64,000 nucleotides of DNA from Cyrtodaria siliqua (GCA_037043455.1 JAWPHD010001439.1:248001-312000); one strand, 5' to 3'; positions 1-13,280 are shown, counted from the stretch's first letter. Program-made: numbers and translations. The notes: a model not told the origin generated them from the sequence alone.

Positions 1-3000
1 TATATCTAGTAAGTTTTATTCATGAGGGCTTTGCATAAATTGTTTGGCAAAAATATCAGAAAGCGACAATCTACATCTGTCCGAAAAGATGTCGAAAAGC
101 CGCTTTTGTCTGTTTTGAAAAAGATGTTGAGGTAAACTCTGACTTTGAGTGCATCGCTTCTACACGGTTAGTGTCGATATGCAAATATGTTATGCAGTTT
201 AATACATTTTACAAATATTTATTTGCCAAAAAATATGACGTTATGTATGTGTTTCAAAAGTTGTTTCTACCCCACCCCCTTCATTTTAATGAATTTTCAT
301 GGATCTGTACTTTAAACAGTGCTTATTCGCTGCATGGTTACATGAAAATGACTTGTAAAGATGGTATAAAAAAGATCTAATAAAAGAAATACAATTCAGT
401 ACAGTAACAGGCAATCTTGTGTAATGAGCATATTGTAGAACATGGCATGACCCTAAAAACGGAGTTGGGGAGGATAATCTCAGAATTATTATTTTGTCAC
501 TTCTAAATTGAAAAGTTGCATCTTGATGGTTTCACATATAGAACCTGCTGAATAATGTTAATTAATTCATTTGAAGGCAGATTTTGAATACATACAAAAA
601 CAGTGGCGTTTTATGGTAAACTCTGCTATTTTGACCCCTGAAAATCACAAATATCATTTTTGAGTAGCTATTATTTTCAAGATAGCTTCAACTGGTTGAA
701 AATCACATGTTGTTGATGAAATCAATTAAAATCACTTTATTTGAAGCAAAAGATTGGAACGGTTTGCCATATTTATGGCATTTTGAAGATTCTGGATTTA
801 CGCGTAAAAACCGAAGGAATTTTGCTTTAGCCAAAGCTCTTTTAAGCCCTCATATTTTGTCGAAAAGGATTTTTTTCTAAAAAAGAATGACATCATTTCT
901 CTCAGATCGAATGTATCAAACAATTTAGCCAGAAAAAAACAACTTCAGTCAGGTTTGAATGTCTCTTTAGATCAAACTACAACAATTACCAACCAATCAG
1001 CAGGCAGGGAAAAGGTTCCAAGGCAAATTCGGCGCTATTACACAAAATCTCTTAATTTTGATTGGTTTTGAAGGTAAACAAACCAAAAATCTTGCTAAAA
1101 AATTAAAATTCAACTTTTGAAGAGTACTTATAAAGGTTAAATCATACATTTGTGCAATGTATTCATAATGTGTTGCATAATCAAAGGAAGAAGTATATTT
1201 TACATTTTCCTCATGTTTCCACATGCAAGTAGGTGGGTCAGCACCATCCGACCCAAACAGCTTTTTCAAAACATGCTTAACGTATGGCTTCTGTATGTTT
1301 TTTTGATAAAACTAAGATAGGTTTTTCAAAACAAGTAATAAATAATATAGCTTCCTATATTAGGGAACTCAGTACAGAGCTTAGAGCTATGAGGTAGGCC
1401 TATGGAAAATAAATTTGTGTAGTATGACTACATCGCTTGACCAAAATGTGAACAGATCAGAGAAAGATGGGATATGTAAATGCTGTAGGTAAAGGCTAAA
1501 CATATTTTACCGTGGACACACGTGGAGCTATTTTGGAAATTGGAAACAGTATCACTTAAAGAAACAGATACACCGTGTACATACCTCGACATTCACGGTT
1601 ATTGCCACCAATAAAGCGACGTTGGTACCATATCCGATAGACAACGGACCCATTTTACGTACTTATCCGGAAAATGGACGTCGATTCAGGATTATCCGAT
1701 AGACACCCGTGTTATTGATCAATATTTGTATTATGACTAAAACCACGTCTAATGAATTTAATCAATCAACATGAGTATATATTGATTTTGTGCTTTGAGC
1801 ACATTAAGTCCATTTATTAGGGTGTTTCAAATGCATGCTTTCAGCTGGCCTGTATTTATTGAACTATTATGTTTACAGCTGTATGGTACAGTGGTATGAT
1901 AGTTAAGTAGGTGGCTATAAATATTTAAAAAAAATATATGAATGATCATGGGTTTGAGTCCAGCTATCGGTATTTTTTTGTATTTGTGTTTACTTTTTTA
2001 TTATATCGTCTACATTCATTTAGTCATACCCAAACTAAGAGCTACACGTTTTCGATACAGCGACTATGCAAGAGCTATAGTCCAAAATGTACATGAGATT
2101 TGTGAAAACGAGAAGAAATAAGGATTGATTTTAACACTGACGAGGCCATTGGACCCGACCTCGGCTTTAACAGGCGTCCGTAAGGCAACGGTGAAACGAA
2201 TTGCCACACCAAAGGATCGGCTGGGGCAATGTCAGCTGCTGCTTGCATGCAAGAAAAGATTCACATTAACGACTTTTTATAAAAAAAAATTGTATTGAAA
2301 ATGAAATTATGTATAAAGGATTTTATATAAAACAAAAAAGAGAAGAAAATCAGTTAAAATAAACCATTTAAATAATATTCTAACACACGCGCACTATAAC
2401 ACGCGAAATATAAGCCTACTTTAAAATATCTCGTTATATTCAACGTTGAACGTTATTGAACCATGGGCTACTCAACTTTTCGGTACCAGCTCAGTTGGCA
2501 TATTGTAAATGCTACCAGGATAGTTTTTCTGAAACGGTAGCTTTATTATTTTTACACATTATTTTTGGGCAAAAACATGCAAATTTGAAAAACGGGAATA
2601 TTTGTTTAAATATTATTATCATTGCAATATTAGGGAGCTGAAGCTTCTGAAAGTTGTCTGTTATATTCATACAAATAAAAATAATCTTGAAATGAAAACA
2701 ATGTATACAGATTGCCATTTTGGGGGGAAATATCAATGAAGTCCCATTACAACGACTTGTTGTATGCCCATCCTACTACGTTGTGGATTGGATTGGAAAA
2801 TTTCACCATCCGCTTTTACTATAGACTGTGTGTCCATTTAGACAACCTGCTGTTTAAAATAATATGTAACTACCGTCTTTCAAAACATGTATTTCAGGAT
2901 CCTCTGTCCTATTGCCTTAGCGGTATGTAGATTATACGTTTCTTTCAATAGTCATATACTTAAACTAATTTGTAAATCAGTTGTTTTCGTTTAAGAATGA

Positions 3001-3784
3001 TTTCCTACTCCCAAGAACTGAAGCAAAGACTGCTGTGCTAGTCTTTCAAAACTCTTTTTAACATTGCCTTTGTTCTACCCTGTGTTAGCTTGCATTACGT
3101 GTAACACCCGTTAGCTGCTGCATTTAAGGACTTGATCTGCCATCTTTATATAAAAACAACCGCCAAAATGGATGGTGTATGGTTAAATGAAATTTTCAAC
3201 CAAATGCATAATTTAGGCATGAGCAATGTCAACCATAAAGTACATTACAGTAATTCAATATTATTTACGTGAACATAATAACGGAAAGAATACTTATATG
3301 GATGACATTGTGCCCTTTATATCCGAAAAGTATGACGCAATTTCATTCAAAGTTTTTGTTTTTGTTTTTTAATGTCAAATAAATTGTTCCATTCATCCAA
3401 CGAGAGCAGACGAGACATCATTTCTAAAAAAAATAAGCCATGTTATCACATCATAGAATTTTCAAAGTGCACCATTGTAAAAAGGCAAAGATATTCTTTC
3501 GATGACATGAGGTTTCGAAATAATCTCAATGTTATAGTATGATGATTTTGACGGACTTTCTCTGTAAAAGTTTTATAACCGGCATAAATTATATTTTTGG
3601 ATGTGTTAAACATAACTGAGTGACTGTTTTGCATAGAAACATTGCCAAACAAAACCAATTGATCATTATAGCATGTCTATATTCGAACAAAAATGGTCCA
3701 AAGCAAATAAGAAATCTAATAAACTGTTCATCCGAACATTTCACCATACCACATGTTTCAATTTACAATGTAAAGAAATATAAA
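1..3784. other. Gene-free AT-rich stretch
   Basis: I see no ORF with codon structure or recognisable domain here. The small ORFs are short and lack splice context. Around 1870-1970 there is a weak tRNA-like pattern with a B-box-like GGGTTTGAGTCC (a possible decayed SINE head), but no convincing A box or tail. Nothing else could be supported. Confidence 0.6.
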
Positions 3785-4380
3785 ACGATCGGACAGGGAA
3801 AGTAGCATTCAAGGAGGACAGTCAACCACAAAACACAGAAACAAACACGCAAACAGACAAACAAGAAGGCAAAAGTAATAATAAATGCAAACGACATCAC
3901 AAACACAAAAGGGTTGACAATAGGGCTACCGCCTTGGAACGGTCAGTGGCAAAGTAGGCCACTGGGGGTTTAAACCGGTTCTAGGGTGCACCAAACCTCA
4001 TACTTACCCTACTGTCATCCCATTAAAACAGGACAGTGTAAATAAATAAATACATCCCCGCCATGATCTAATCTCTAACCAACAAAGCAGCATCAATAGG
4101 CAATATAAGTAAAACACAAATATGCTCGTATAAATAATACAAAAAATCAATAGCCTAGAAAGCCACAATGAAGGTACTCAATGCCCGTAAGGGCACGACA
4201 AGAAAGATCATAGACAAATATCAAACTCCACCGTCCCAATGGGCTTTAGGTAGGTGACATCATAGGGTCCACAGCCTGTCCGGTCATCGTACAATTAAAG
4301 AGGAAAGCATAGTGGCGAACTGTAAAAGGGTACATCACCAAGCATGCAGTACGTTGCAAAATGATAGGGTCATAATATAA
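3785..4380 (+). repeat. Interspersed repeat family D, copy 1
   Basis: The stretch from about 3785 to 3975 (GGGAAAGTAGCATTCAAGGA onward) recurs in reverse complement at 7800-7995, and in diverged form at 23055-23175 (+), 26829-26995 (-) and 45565-45650 (+). Copy 1 continues to about 4380 with sequence that I do not find again in the window. Short ORFs in the copies are frame accidents of this repeat. The family has no visible coding capacity; its class is unknown. Confidence 0.75.
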
Positions 4381-4497
4381 ATCACATCACCATAGAACTC
4401 AGTTGTGATAGTCCTTGTCGCAGAAGAGTCCTTAAATTACTTTTATATTTGAAAAGAAGATCAGGGTGACGATAATAAAATTTTGCGAAGGTTTTAA

Positions 4498-5070
4498 GTG
4501 CACGCTTTTCATGTGTATCATTTGTGTATTGAAGGCACATGGGATATAAATAATATTTTTCTTTTTTTAACAATGGTGTACTTTTACAATTATTATATAC
4601 ATATTTTCAGTGTGAATATGAATTTAACAATAGTATATACTGAAAAGAATAAGAAACGCATAAAGGATATTTTAACTATATATTGTATGTTTAATATGCT
4701 ACTGCTAATCGAATGGAAGTTTCATTATCGACAAAATGTGAGCAAACTTAGGCTTTAAACGTTGCAATCTCTTAACATTAAACACAATACTGAAATAGCT
4801 TGACTTTATTTCAAGCGAAACTTCAACATTGATAAATTCCGTGTAACAAAGAATACTTTGATTAAAAGGTCTACTAAATGACAGAGTTGCCCCACTTTGT
4901 ACAAAACAAGTTGAAATATATCTGGAATATTACGTTTAATTAGGTGTATATAATAGTATAGTATAGGCATTTTTTGATTATACGTTTCCTTTTCCTTTCT
5001 GTATTAATTCAGTGATAGAATCAAGGGCTGATAATCGCATAGGCTTTTGCATATGTTAAATAAATAACTA
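4498..5070 (+). repeat. Duplicated segment, copy 1, carrying an insertion
   Basis: Bases 4498-4637 and 5004-5070 match, in reverse complement, the continuous stretch 47046-47245. The matching blocks include the CATGTGTATCATTTGTGTATTG region and the stretch before AGAAGGGTGTTCC. The second copy is uninterrupted, so it acts as an empty site that exposes the 362-bp insertion at 4640-5001. Confidence 0.75.
4638..5003. mobile_element. MITE-like element with TIRs and TA target site
   Basis: Defined by comparison with the uninterrupted copy at 47.1 kb. The ends form imperfect terminal inverted repeats: 4638-4665 (TACTGAAAAGAATAAGAAAC...) against the complement of 4976-5003 (TACAGAAAGGAAAAGGAAAC...), about 21 of 28 positions identical. 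A TA dinucleotide lies at each edge, as expected of Tc1/mariner-type target duplications. There is no ORF of note, so this is a short non-autonomous element. Confidence 0.65.
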
Positions 5071-5410
5071 GAAGGGTGTTCCACAGAACACTTTTGTAGG
5101 CTGTCATGTGCTTATTTAACATTATGAGCTACGTGTGGTTGCAAGTAAAGGTTTAACAGAAAGGGGCATAACATTGCCGAAATGAAAAACAAAGTTATTA
5201 GACTTGTGTAACGACTTTCCTTGGGGTGAGATGGAGATGTTTATGAAGTTTCATGAAAATAGGTTACATGCTTTTTAAGTTCTGACCAAGTTCAGGTTGC
5301 AGGTTAAAGCGTGAATGACAGACGGACGAAGACGATGAATGAAGACAGACTACAGACAAAGCGATCCCTACCTGCCATGCTACGAAGGTGACACAAAGAC
5401 AAATAAAATG
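5070..5410 (+). mobile_element. Family C element, copy 1
   Basis: Begins with AGAAGGGTGTTC and a hairpin (GTGTTC at 5076-5081, GAACAC at 5086-5091) and ends near AGGTGACACA (5396-5405) after a purine-rich GACGGACGAAGACG tract. Related copies are at 38446-38818 (+) and 46850-47045 (-, lacking the far end). No coding sequence. Probably a non-autonomous DNA element; class uncertain. Confidence 0.65.
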
Positions 5411-6047
5411 GAACTTTGAATTGTAACATTTCTGTGAATCATTGTTTAATGTTAGCTCAATCTTTTCAATTAAAAACTTAAAAGTGTACTTACTTTATTA
5501 CGTCCCTTTATAGCAAAACCTTTATTACAGAGAGGTCACACGTTTATATTATTTCATATTGTTTTGTTTATATAGAATCTAAAAAATATATATGCACATT
5601 GTAATTTGCCTAACAAAAATAAATACTATTCTAATTTGTTTGGTTATCTTTACCTTCTTTCGATAGAATTTGTGTTTAAGGATTAAAATGGTTCACTGTG
5701 TGCTTCCATATGTTTTTATACGTTTTTAAGGGTTGAACTATTGAACTGTATATGTTTACAAGACTTACGTAACTATTTTGAATACAATCAAATACATACA
5801 CAAACAATTGTTGGAGTTAATACAGGCCATACATCCATATTTATATCAATTTAGAACATTTTCTTAAATATTACCTCCCTTATAAAACAATAATTTTACA
5901 CACTTAAGCTACCGTACTAAACGTACTATCCTGGCTTAAAAGAAGCGGAAGACATAGACCTTTCCGAAAATGCATATTATAATATGTGACGTCACGTACT
6001 TTTTACGTGTGTGCTCTATTTAAATCGCGTTTTAGGGATATTAGAAT

Positions 6048-6231
6048 AGAAATAGAACACCGTTTATGGTGAATTAGTCGACAAAATATATCACTGCGTC
6101 ATTCAATTGTAAACAATAATTCACTCGCCCGAACACTCGCCCTTCGGGCTCGTGAAATTATTGTTTATTCAATTGAACTCCAAACCGAGATATATTACAC
6201 GATAATTCACCGTAAACGCTGTTCTATTTCT
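6048..6231. mobile_element. Foldback MITE-like hairpin
   Basis: The whole 184-bp segment is an imperfect palindrome. The outer arms are 6048-6080 (AGAAATAGAACACCGTTTAT...) and the complement of 6199-6231 (AGAAATAGAACAGCGTTTAC...). Inner arms around TTCAATTG/AACAATAATT also pair, with the centre near 6140. No ORF. I could not define a clean target-site duplication. Confidence 0.7.
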
Positions 6232-6930
6232 TAAATAACTGTAAATTAGTTAATATAACTTAAAAGTATACCACATATTGTTCTCTAACCAATGTTACCT
6301 GTAAGTGTAGCACACCCATTGCATCACAGGAAGTGTTCGCCTGGGGCATAATGGCGGTCAGTAAATAACTGTCATTTCTTTTTGTAAAAAAAGGCATTTT
6401 CACTAATTTAAAGTGCCAATTTTGGTTCATATCACATTGTTGATCTATTTACTACATTTTTCAAGCATTGTGATGTAAAATTGTGAATTTTGAATTGTTT
6501 TGCTTATATGGAAATGAGTACAATATTTTGGCATCTCAGTGTTTATGTTTTTAAAGGGAGCATTCATTCATGAGACAAGTTCTTTCTTAGAATATACATG
6601 ACCCCCACTTTTCTGTGGATTTTGGCAGCATATGTGTCATTTGTGATGAGAATGTAAGTTTTTAATTTTTAATTTGGGCCTAGATATGAATGACAACATG
6701 GCATTTACATTTTAATTCATACACAAATTAATGGGCGTGTTGCACCTGTAAAAATCACTTCGCTAGCGCGTCATCTGAAGAGCGACACAATATTGGACAT
6801 ATTTAATCTTTTCATAAAATATTAACATCCATTAATGTGTACAGTTTTACCAGATTCCCTAATTTTGCATTCCAGAGGAAATCGTCCAAACTTCACGGAT
6901 CGATGCTTTGAATCGATTCATATATAGTGT

Positions 6931-6952
6931 CTGTGTGTGTGTGTGTGTGTGT
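6931..6952. repeat. (GT)n microsatellite
   Basis: Uninterrupted TG dinucleotides. Confidence 0.9.
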
Positions 6953-7371
6953 ATTTTTTTAAGTCGAATGCAAATGGCCGACTTCAATTATTCACCTCGG
7001 CTCCCACGACGGGAACTTGCAAAAGAAAAAGAAACGAAAGGTGCAGTGTCCATTGAATTAAGTGTCCATGTAGACCAGTGTAAGGTATAAAATAAATAGA
7101 ATGATCAAACTAATTAGACAGATATGAAAATATGCCACTCGAATACATTGAAATTCGGTTAAAATTCTCGTAGATAGAACCAAAGTTATTTAGCTCAAAG
7201 GCCTACTCAATAAGCAAATGCTTATATACTTAGAGGTTGATATTTATGTAGACATGCCATACATATATGGCTAAGCAGTGCCTTATGGAGATAATAGCTC
7301 ATTTGGTGATAGTAGCTATCGGGCCATTATCCTCCTTCCCGGGCTATATTATTACTATAAGACACCGGTTT

Positions 7372-7436
7372 GCCATATATTAACTATACCATATATTTAC
7401 TATACCATATATTAACTATACCATATATTAACTATA
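7372..7436. repeat. 16-bp tandem repeat
   Basis: Four units of about 16 bp with consensus ACCATATATTAACTAT, nearly identical. Confidence 0.85.
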
Positions 7437-7799
7437 ATTTATGCATGAAATAAAAAGACAATAATGAAAAAAGTCAGTATTTATTATTGTATAAATTGAT
7501 ACAAAATGTTTCATATTGACCGCCAGCAATATGCTACAATGTTCGTGGAATCCTGATCAACTCGTCTCATGAGTCAACTCAATCCCGGGTTAGCTGAAGT
7601 CAAATCGAACTGGTTTTAAACGGTTTTTCTATTACATAGTGTTTAATTTACTTAACACGTTTCATTGTAAAATCAGTTGTCAGTGTCGTAAGTCGATGCG
7701 AAATGTGTAGACTAATAAAGAACCTTTTGCATGTATATGTTTATTTTGCTTTTTAAGGTCAGAACTCTTATATTGAAAATGTGGAATATTTTTTCTCCT

Positions 7800-7995
7800 A
7801 AGAAACCCCCAGTGGCCTACTTTGCCACTGACCGTTCCAAGGCGGTAGCCCTATTGTCAACCCTTTTGTGTTTGTGATGTCGTTTGCATTTTTTATTACT
7901 TTTGTCTTTTCGTTTGTCTGTTTGCGTGTTTGTTTTTGTGTTTTGTGGTTTACTGTCGTCCTTGAATGCTGCTTTCCCTGTCCGATATTTTTATC
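7800..7995 (-). repeat. Interspersed repeat family D, copy 2 (inverted)
   Basis: Reverse complement of 3785-3975, including the CAAGGCGGTAGCCCTATTGT stretch, with only scattered differences. With copy 1 it makes a ~190-bp inverted pair separated by 3.8 kb. Two overlapping hydrophobic ORFs here come from the T-rich strand of the repeat and are not genes. Confidence 0.8.
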
Positions 7996-7999
7996 CTTT

Positions 8000-8665
8000 T
8001 TTAATATGTATTATCAATATTTTAAATACCTTGCGCGATTTCAATTTATTTTGTCTTGAACTATTTGTTATCAGCTCACTGATCACGATCGTGTCACTCT
8101 TCTCAAAACTATTGCAACATCAACAATAGTAATATGTCGTGTTTAAAAACAATTCTTTTTCTGAAATTATGACAGATATAAATAAATACAGAGTTCGGTT
8201 AACATATGTAAAAGAAATACATCGATAATATGTTGATGAGGTTCGTCTGACCTTAATAAACCACTATACAAAAATAACAAACTGTCGTTTTATGTCAGAA
8301 AGTTCTCGGATTATGTGCAGACATGATACGTTACGTAGTCCCGTCTTAATTCCATTAAGCGATGGGAAAGCTTATATTAGCAGGATTTTATAACGGATAA
8401 TCGACAATAAAACACGTTTAATTTTTTTACTGAACAAATGTTATAACCTGTTTAAAATTACCTATTAAATAATATAATTTAACAATAAATTATAGTTTAA
8501 TTTCATACCCCAGCCAACCCCGTTTTCGCTTCTTGGAGAAAGGGTAGGATGGGGTATAAAAGTTAATACTCGGACCACGTAATGAATAATTAAATGAATA
8601 AAAAGAACAATTGTTGGTTAATTTTTAACGAAGGTTCGATTGAATAATTTATTATGAAATGATTG
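8000..8665. other. Gene-free AT-rich stretch
   Basis: No coding or structural signal that I can support. Confidence 0.55.
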
Positions 8666-8669
8666 CCTG

Positions 8670-10850
8670 GACAATGGTTTATGGAAAGACGTAGGGGACC
8701 CTGGGATTATAATTTTTTTTTACTATATGTTTAACTGAATTATTATAATCCTACCTTTTCTAAGATTTCGGTAGGATTATAATAATATCACACTATCATA
8801 AACCACACTTTCGGTAGGATTATAATAATATGAGACTCAATTATTATAAACCGCACTTCTACAGTATATGTAGGATTATAATAATATCACAACCATACAT
8901 TTTTGTAATCTACTCCAAATTATAACACCCTCCGTAAGAATTTAAATATCATATCTCCGCATCAAATATTACAAACACCTCAAAAGTATAACATCCTCAG
9001 ACCGTAGGATTTTAATAGATAAATAGCATGTAACTTTTATTATAATCCCTCCATTCGAACATGCGGTTTATAAGAACCGCAAAAAAAGGTTCCTAAAAAC
9101 CGCATTCTTATGGAAATATGTAGGGGACACTGCGATTATAATTATTTGTTACTCTATGTTTAACTGAATTATTATACGTTATTCGTTTAACTATACATTG
9201 TAATCTTTTCTACTATCTCGGTAGGTTATAATAAAATTATAAACTTTGCAGACACGCTATTATTTTAACCATACATTATAATCTTTTTTTACGATTTCGG
9301 TAGGTTATAATAAAATTATAATCTCTGAAGACATGTTATTATTTAAACCATACATTGTAATATTTTCTACTATTTCGGTAGGTTATAATAAAATTATATA
9401 ATCTCTGCAGACACATTATTATTTTAACCAGTCATTTAAATGTATTTAACATTTTCATTATTATAATCACCGCATTAAAATATAACTTTTCTTTTACTAT
9501 AATCGCCGATTATTATAAACAACTCAGCGCTTTTATTATAAAGTACCTAAAAAACAACCAAAGTCGAACATTATTATAAGTATAATAATAATCACACACC
9601 AATAAGAAATCTCGCGAGAAGCCAGTTATAATAATGTTTGCCTATAAAATAATGATATCAGTTGCGGTTTAGGAAATGGGGGTCAGACAGGAGGTTAAAG
9701 GGATATGGGTGGGCAAAATGCTGGAAAAAATGGTAACATTCCACTCGTATCCTACCCTTCGCCCACACCCCATCATGCCCACTCTGATTGTTATTGATTT
9801 TTAAACTGTTTTGGATTTTTATTTTTCCAAGTTATTCCCGGGAATAAAGGAGTATGCCACGCTAGCTTCCTACAACCACACACCCTCCCCCAACACTCAT
9901 ACACGCGTATACTTTTTTTCTTAAGCCTCCTTCGCACCCGCATCCCTTAAGCTTCATGCTCTCCACTCCCCCACACACATTTCTTCTTTTAAATATTCTG
10001 CCCACCCGCATCCCTTAAGCTTTCTACTTCCCCACTTCACACACACATTTTGTCTCTTGAACCTCCTGCCCACCCGCATCCTTTAGGCGTCCTGCTCCCA
10101 CCCGCCCGCCCCACACACATTTCATCTCTTAAACCTCCTGCCCACCCGCATCCCTAAGATTCCTTCTCGCCCTCCTCCACATACACATTTCTTCCCTTAT
10201 ACCTCCTGCCCACCTACATCCCTTAAGCTTCCTTCTTCACCTCCGCCTCCCACACACACTTATTTCTTATCTTAAACCTCCTGCCCGTGCACACCCATTA
10301 ATCCTCCTGCCAATCATCATCTCATCTTAATCCTCTTGCCAATCCACATCCATTAATCCTCCTGTCCAACCCGCTTCCTTAAACCGCCTGCCCACCCATT
10401 CCCTTAAACATTCTGCCCACCCCATGGCCATCCCTTAAATATTCGATGCTTTGATAAAATTAACATGTGTCCACGATTATAAAAATAATTATCTCCGACA
10501 CAATTAAAAAATAAAATGTGTTGACGATTTTCAGAATAATGATAATCGCTGTCACAGAAGCATCCGGGGAGTTTGCGGGTTATACTAACTACGTTCATAG
10601 AACGAAAAGGGAGGTTACACGTGTAGGTTTTAATAAATAAAATCGTATGGAGATTGTTATTATATTTTAATGGGATTATAATAATAATGTATGGTAATAA
10701 TGATAATGTGACTGCAGAGATTTTTATATAATTATAAGCTACCGAAATCGTAGAAAAAGTGGTGATTTTAATAATTCAGTTAAGCATATAGTAAAAAAAT
10801 AATTATAATCGCAGTGTCCCCTGTGGTTTTCCATATATTCTGTTGAGTTT
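8670..10850. mobile_element. TIR element with repeated AT-rich ends and minisatellite core
   Basis: The block GGGGACACTGCGATTATAAT followed by TTTAACTGAATTATTA occurs near 9122 (+) and in reverse complement near 10760-10830, giving long inverted ends. A third, diverged copy (GTAGGGGACCCTGGGATTAT) lies at 8690. The left side has three tandem units of about 90-100 bp (9190-9430) containing TCGGTAGGTTATAATAAAAT; the right end keeps one inverted copy. No transposase-like ORF. It resembles a large non-autonomous TIR element, possibly two overlapping insertions. Outer limits are approximate. Confidence 0.55.
9880..10440. repeat. Pyrimidine-rich minisatellite
   Basis: About 7-8 diverged units of 55-70 bp built on CCTCCTGCCCACCCGCATCC followed by CTTAAGC and CACACACATTTCTTC. 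Strongly C/T-rich on the plus strand, in contrast with the AT-rich flanks. An inverted single unit (AGGTTAAAGGGATATGGGTG) lies at 9695-9715. Confidence 0.75.
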
Positions 10851-10895
10851 TACTAAAATTAGTCGGCCCATAGGCCTTAAAGTCACAAATCAATG

Positions 10896-10980
10896 TGTGG
10901 ATTATAATTTTGAGACAGTTACTTCATGTAACATCATGCGTATTGTAACAGGAAGTCATGACTCAAAATTATAATCCACA
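10896..10980. repeat. Perfect 19-bp inverted repeat (hairpin)
   Basis: TGTGGATTATAATTTTGAG (10896-10914) is exactly complementary to 10962-10980, with a 47-bp spacer. It may be a small foldback element; no flanking duplication is clear. Confidence 0.75.
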
Positions 10981-11390
10981 ATTGCCGAAGATAATTTTAG
11001 AGCAGGCCGATGTTAATTTTGTACAGCGTATTATAAATTTTCTCGCGAGATTTAGAATTATAATCCTTCAATTTACGAGATTTGGTGTTATAGTAATTGT
11101 GGTTAATACCATGCACGATGCTTGTTCAGTGTAGTTTATTAGCAGTTAGACTTCCTAGGGGTGATATAGATCAATATATAAATATAATATGTGCATACGT
11201 GTTAGTGGCGACAGCTTTGTTTGCAAATAAGTATCCAGTTCGAATCCCAACGAATTTACTGATTTTCTTCGGATTTTTCCGATTGGGTTACGCACCTCAG
11301 TTTTGAGGCATAAAACATTTAGGCGCGTATATATTTGATTTGGTCTAAAGAATATATGATATGATCATAGAAGTGTTCGGTTCGATAGTT

Positions 11391-11391
11391 G

Positions 11392-11433
<42 letters not shown>
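11391..11433. repeat. (CT)n microsatellite
   Basis: CT dinucleotides with one CC interruption. Confidence 0.9.
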
Positions 11434-11439
11434 ATTGCG

Positions 11440-13280
11440 CTATCCAAATGCTTCACATAAAATTCACACGGAGCTGTATACTCTCTCGGACAAACTAGTT
11501 TAATTTCAGATCACAGTGAACAGTAGCAGGGCGTCGCGGTTTCCTAAGTTCTTGTAAAGAAATATTTCACCGACATTTTCTTATCGTAAGCATCGTTTTA
11601 GTAATACACACTCGGTTGCGTATACATTCAAAATGAACTTATTATAAGAACAACTGTACGTTTAATTATCAAATGTGTCGATAATATGTATATTTGTTTT
11701 GACAATAGTGGAAGCCTGAAAGTCGCGATTTGATCTGATGCGACGATAATATCCAATCCAATTCAAGTCAATTGTTTTAAGTTCATATGGTATACAAACA
11801 CTACAGTAACTGTTATAGAGAAACACTATATCAATGACTCCGAGCCATCCTTAAACAATGACCAGCATTGTTGACATAGGTAGGTAGCTGATTATTTTTG
11901 CAAAACGTTAGCATGTAAATAATAACCAAAGATAGAAAATTGCGCCATGAAACACCTAAAACACATTGGTGTTGCGGCCATTTTTATGAGTCGTCTTAGC
12001 ACAGCAAACCCACGTGTTTTAAGGATTGTCCTACCCAATTATTTTCTTAAAACAATTTCCAAAATGTCATGTTAATTTAAGTGTACTATCTATTACACAA
12101 AATGTGTCTTATGATTACGACAACAGGGCTTGTCTAACAATCGCTGATGAATTGTGCGGTGTGTGCGTTATTTCATTTAGTGTTATCATATGAAATACTT
12201 TTCTTAAGCCACATTTACGAACTATCCTTAAAACCACAGTAAGTTACAAAGGATGTTATCATGGTAAAACTGTTAGTAGACTAATTTATTACTTAAACGC
12301 TATTTAATGGAAGTAGCAGTTATAGGAAATTGTATCGTATTGGTTTGAACTATAAAAAACATATACAGTATGCAAATACAATTAACTGTTAGTTACAAAC
12401 AATTACAACAAATGTTTCTTGGTGACAGATGACCAATTGACACTCGCAAAAACCACAACCATTAAATGTCTCGAGGTATGACATATATAATCTTTTTAAT
12501 TATTTTATTTAAGTGTTTCAGTTAATTAAGGCTAGACAAAGTCAATAATAGTTAGGTACATTAGCAAACATTATATTATACTTATAAGCTTGTATTTTTA
12601 TAGGCATAAAATAATGTATTTTCTATTGTCTTTCTATCGACAATTTAAAATTAAAACTCATTCAAAAAGCAATGTGGAATTGTTTATTTGTGTTACTGAC
12701 CTACACTATCTTTCTATCTACGCTATTCTTTATTAATTCACAATTCACAACATTTCTTCAATCAAGAGTAACAAGGTAGTCTTGTTTCAGCTATCATACA
12801 ATGTATCATGGCTTTGAATAATTGAGTGGTTTCACGAAACGTGAACTTTAGAAGCTCTTGAATACATCCGTTAGTGTTGACAAGTTTAGTAATGCCATAA
12901 TAACAACTTGTGTATAAACATATCAAATAGCTGAATAAGTTACCACCGTACTAGAGTATTTGTCCATGAGTTTCTATTAAATTACCGGTCAATAGGTTTT
13001 GACTATATGACCGGCTTGTTAAACATTATATAACAAGAAGCAGTCTGAGAGACAGTACCTTTCCCTATATATGGCATTGACTTTGAATTTTCAGACATGG
13101 GTGTTCTGTAAATGAGTAAATGTGCCAAGTTATTTTGAATCCCTCCATGCATGCAAGAGTTACGAAGCGGATTCGAAATGGGCCTTACTATAGGCCTATA
13201 AAAAGTGAATGAACTTCAAAGTGACCTTGACCTTAAAGATACTGACATGTGTGATAGGTTCTAGACATTGTCACATCTAA
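11440..13280. other. Gene-free stretch
   Basis: AT-rich sequence without recognisable coding, RNA or repeat structure, apart from two single monomers of a 'caagttatt...tgcaagagtt' repeat at 13120-13170 and 13290-13350. Confidence 0.5.

Noticed and set aside
7868..8129. Two overlapping hydrophobic ORFs that look like membrane proteins
   Set aside because: They arise from the T-rich strand of interspersed repeat family D.
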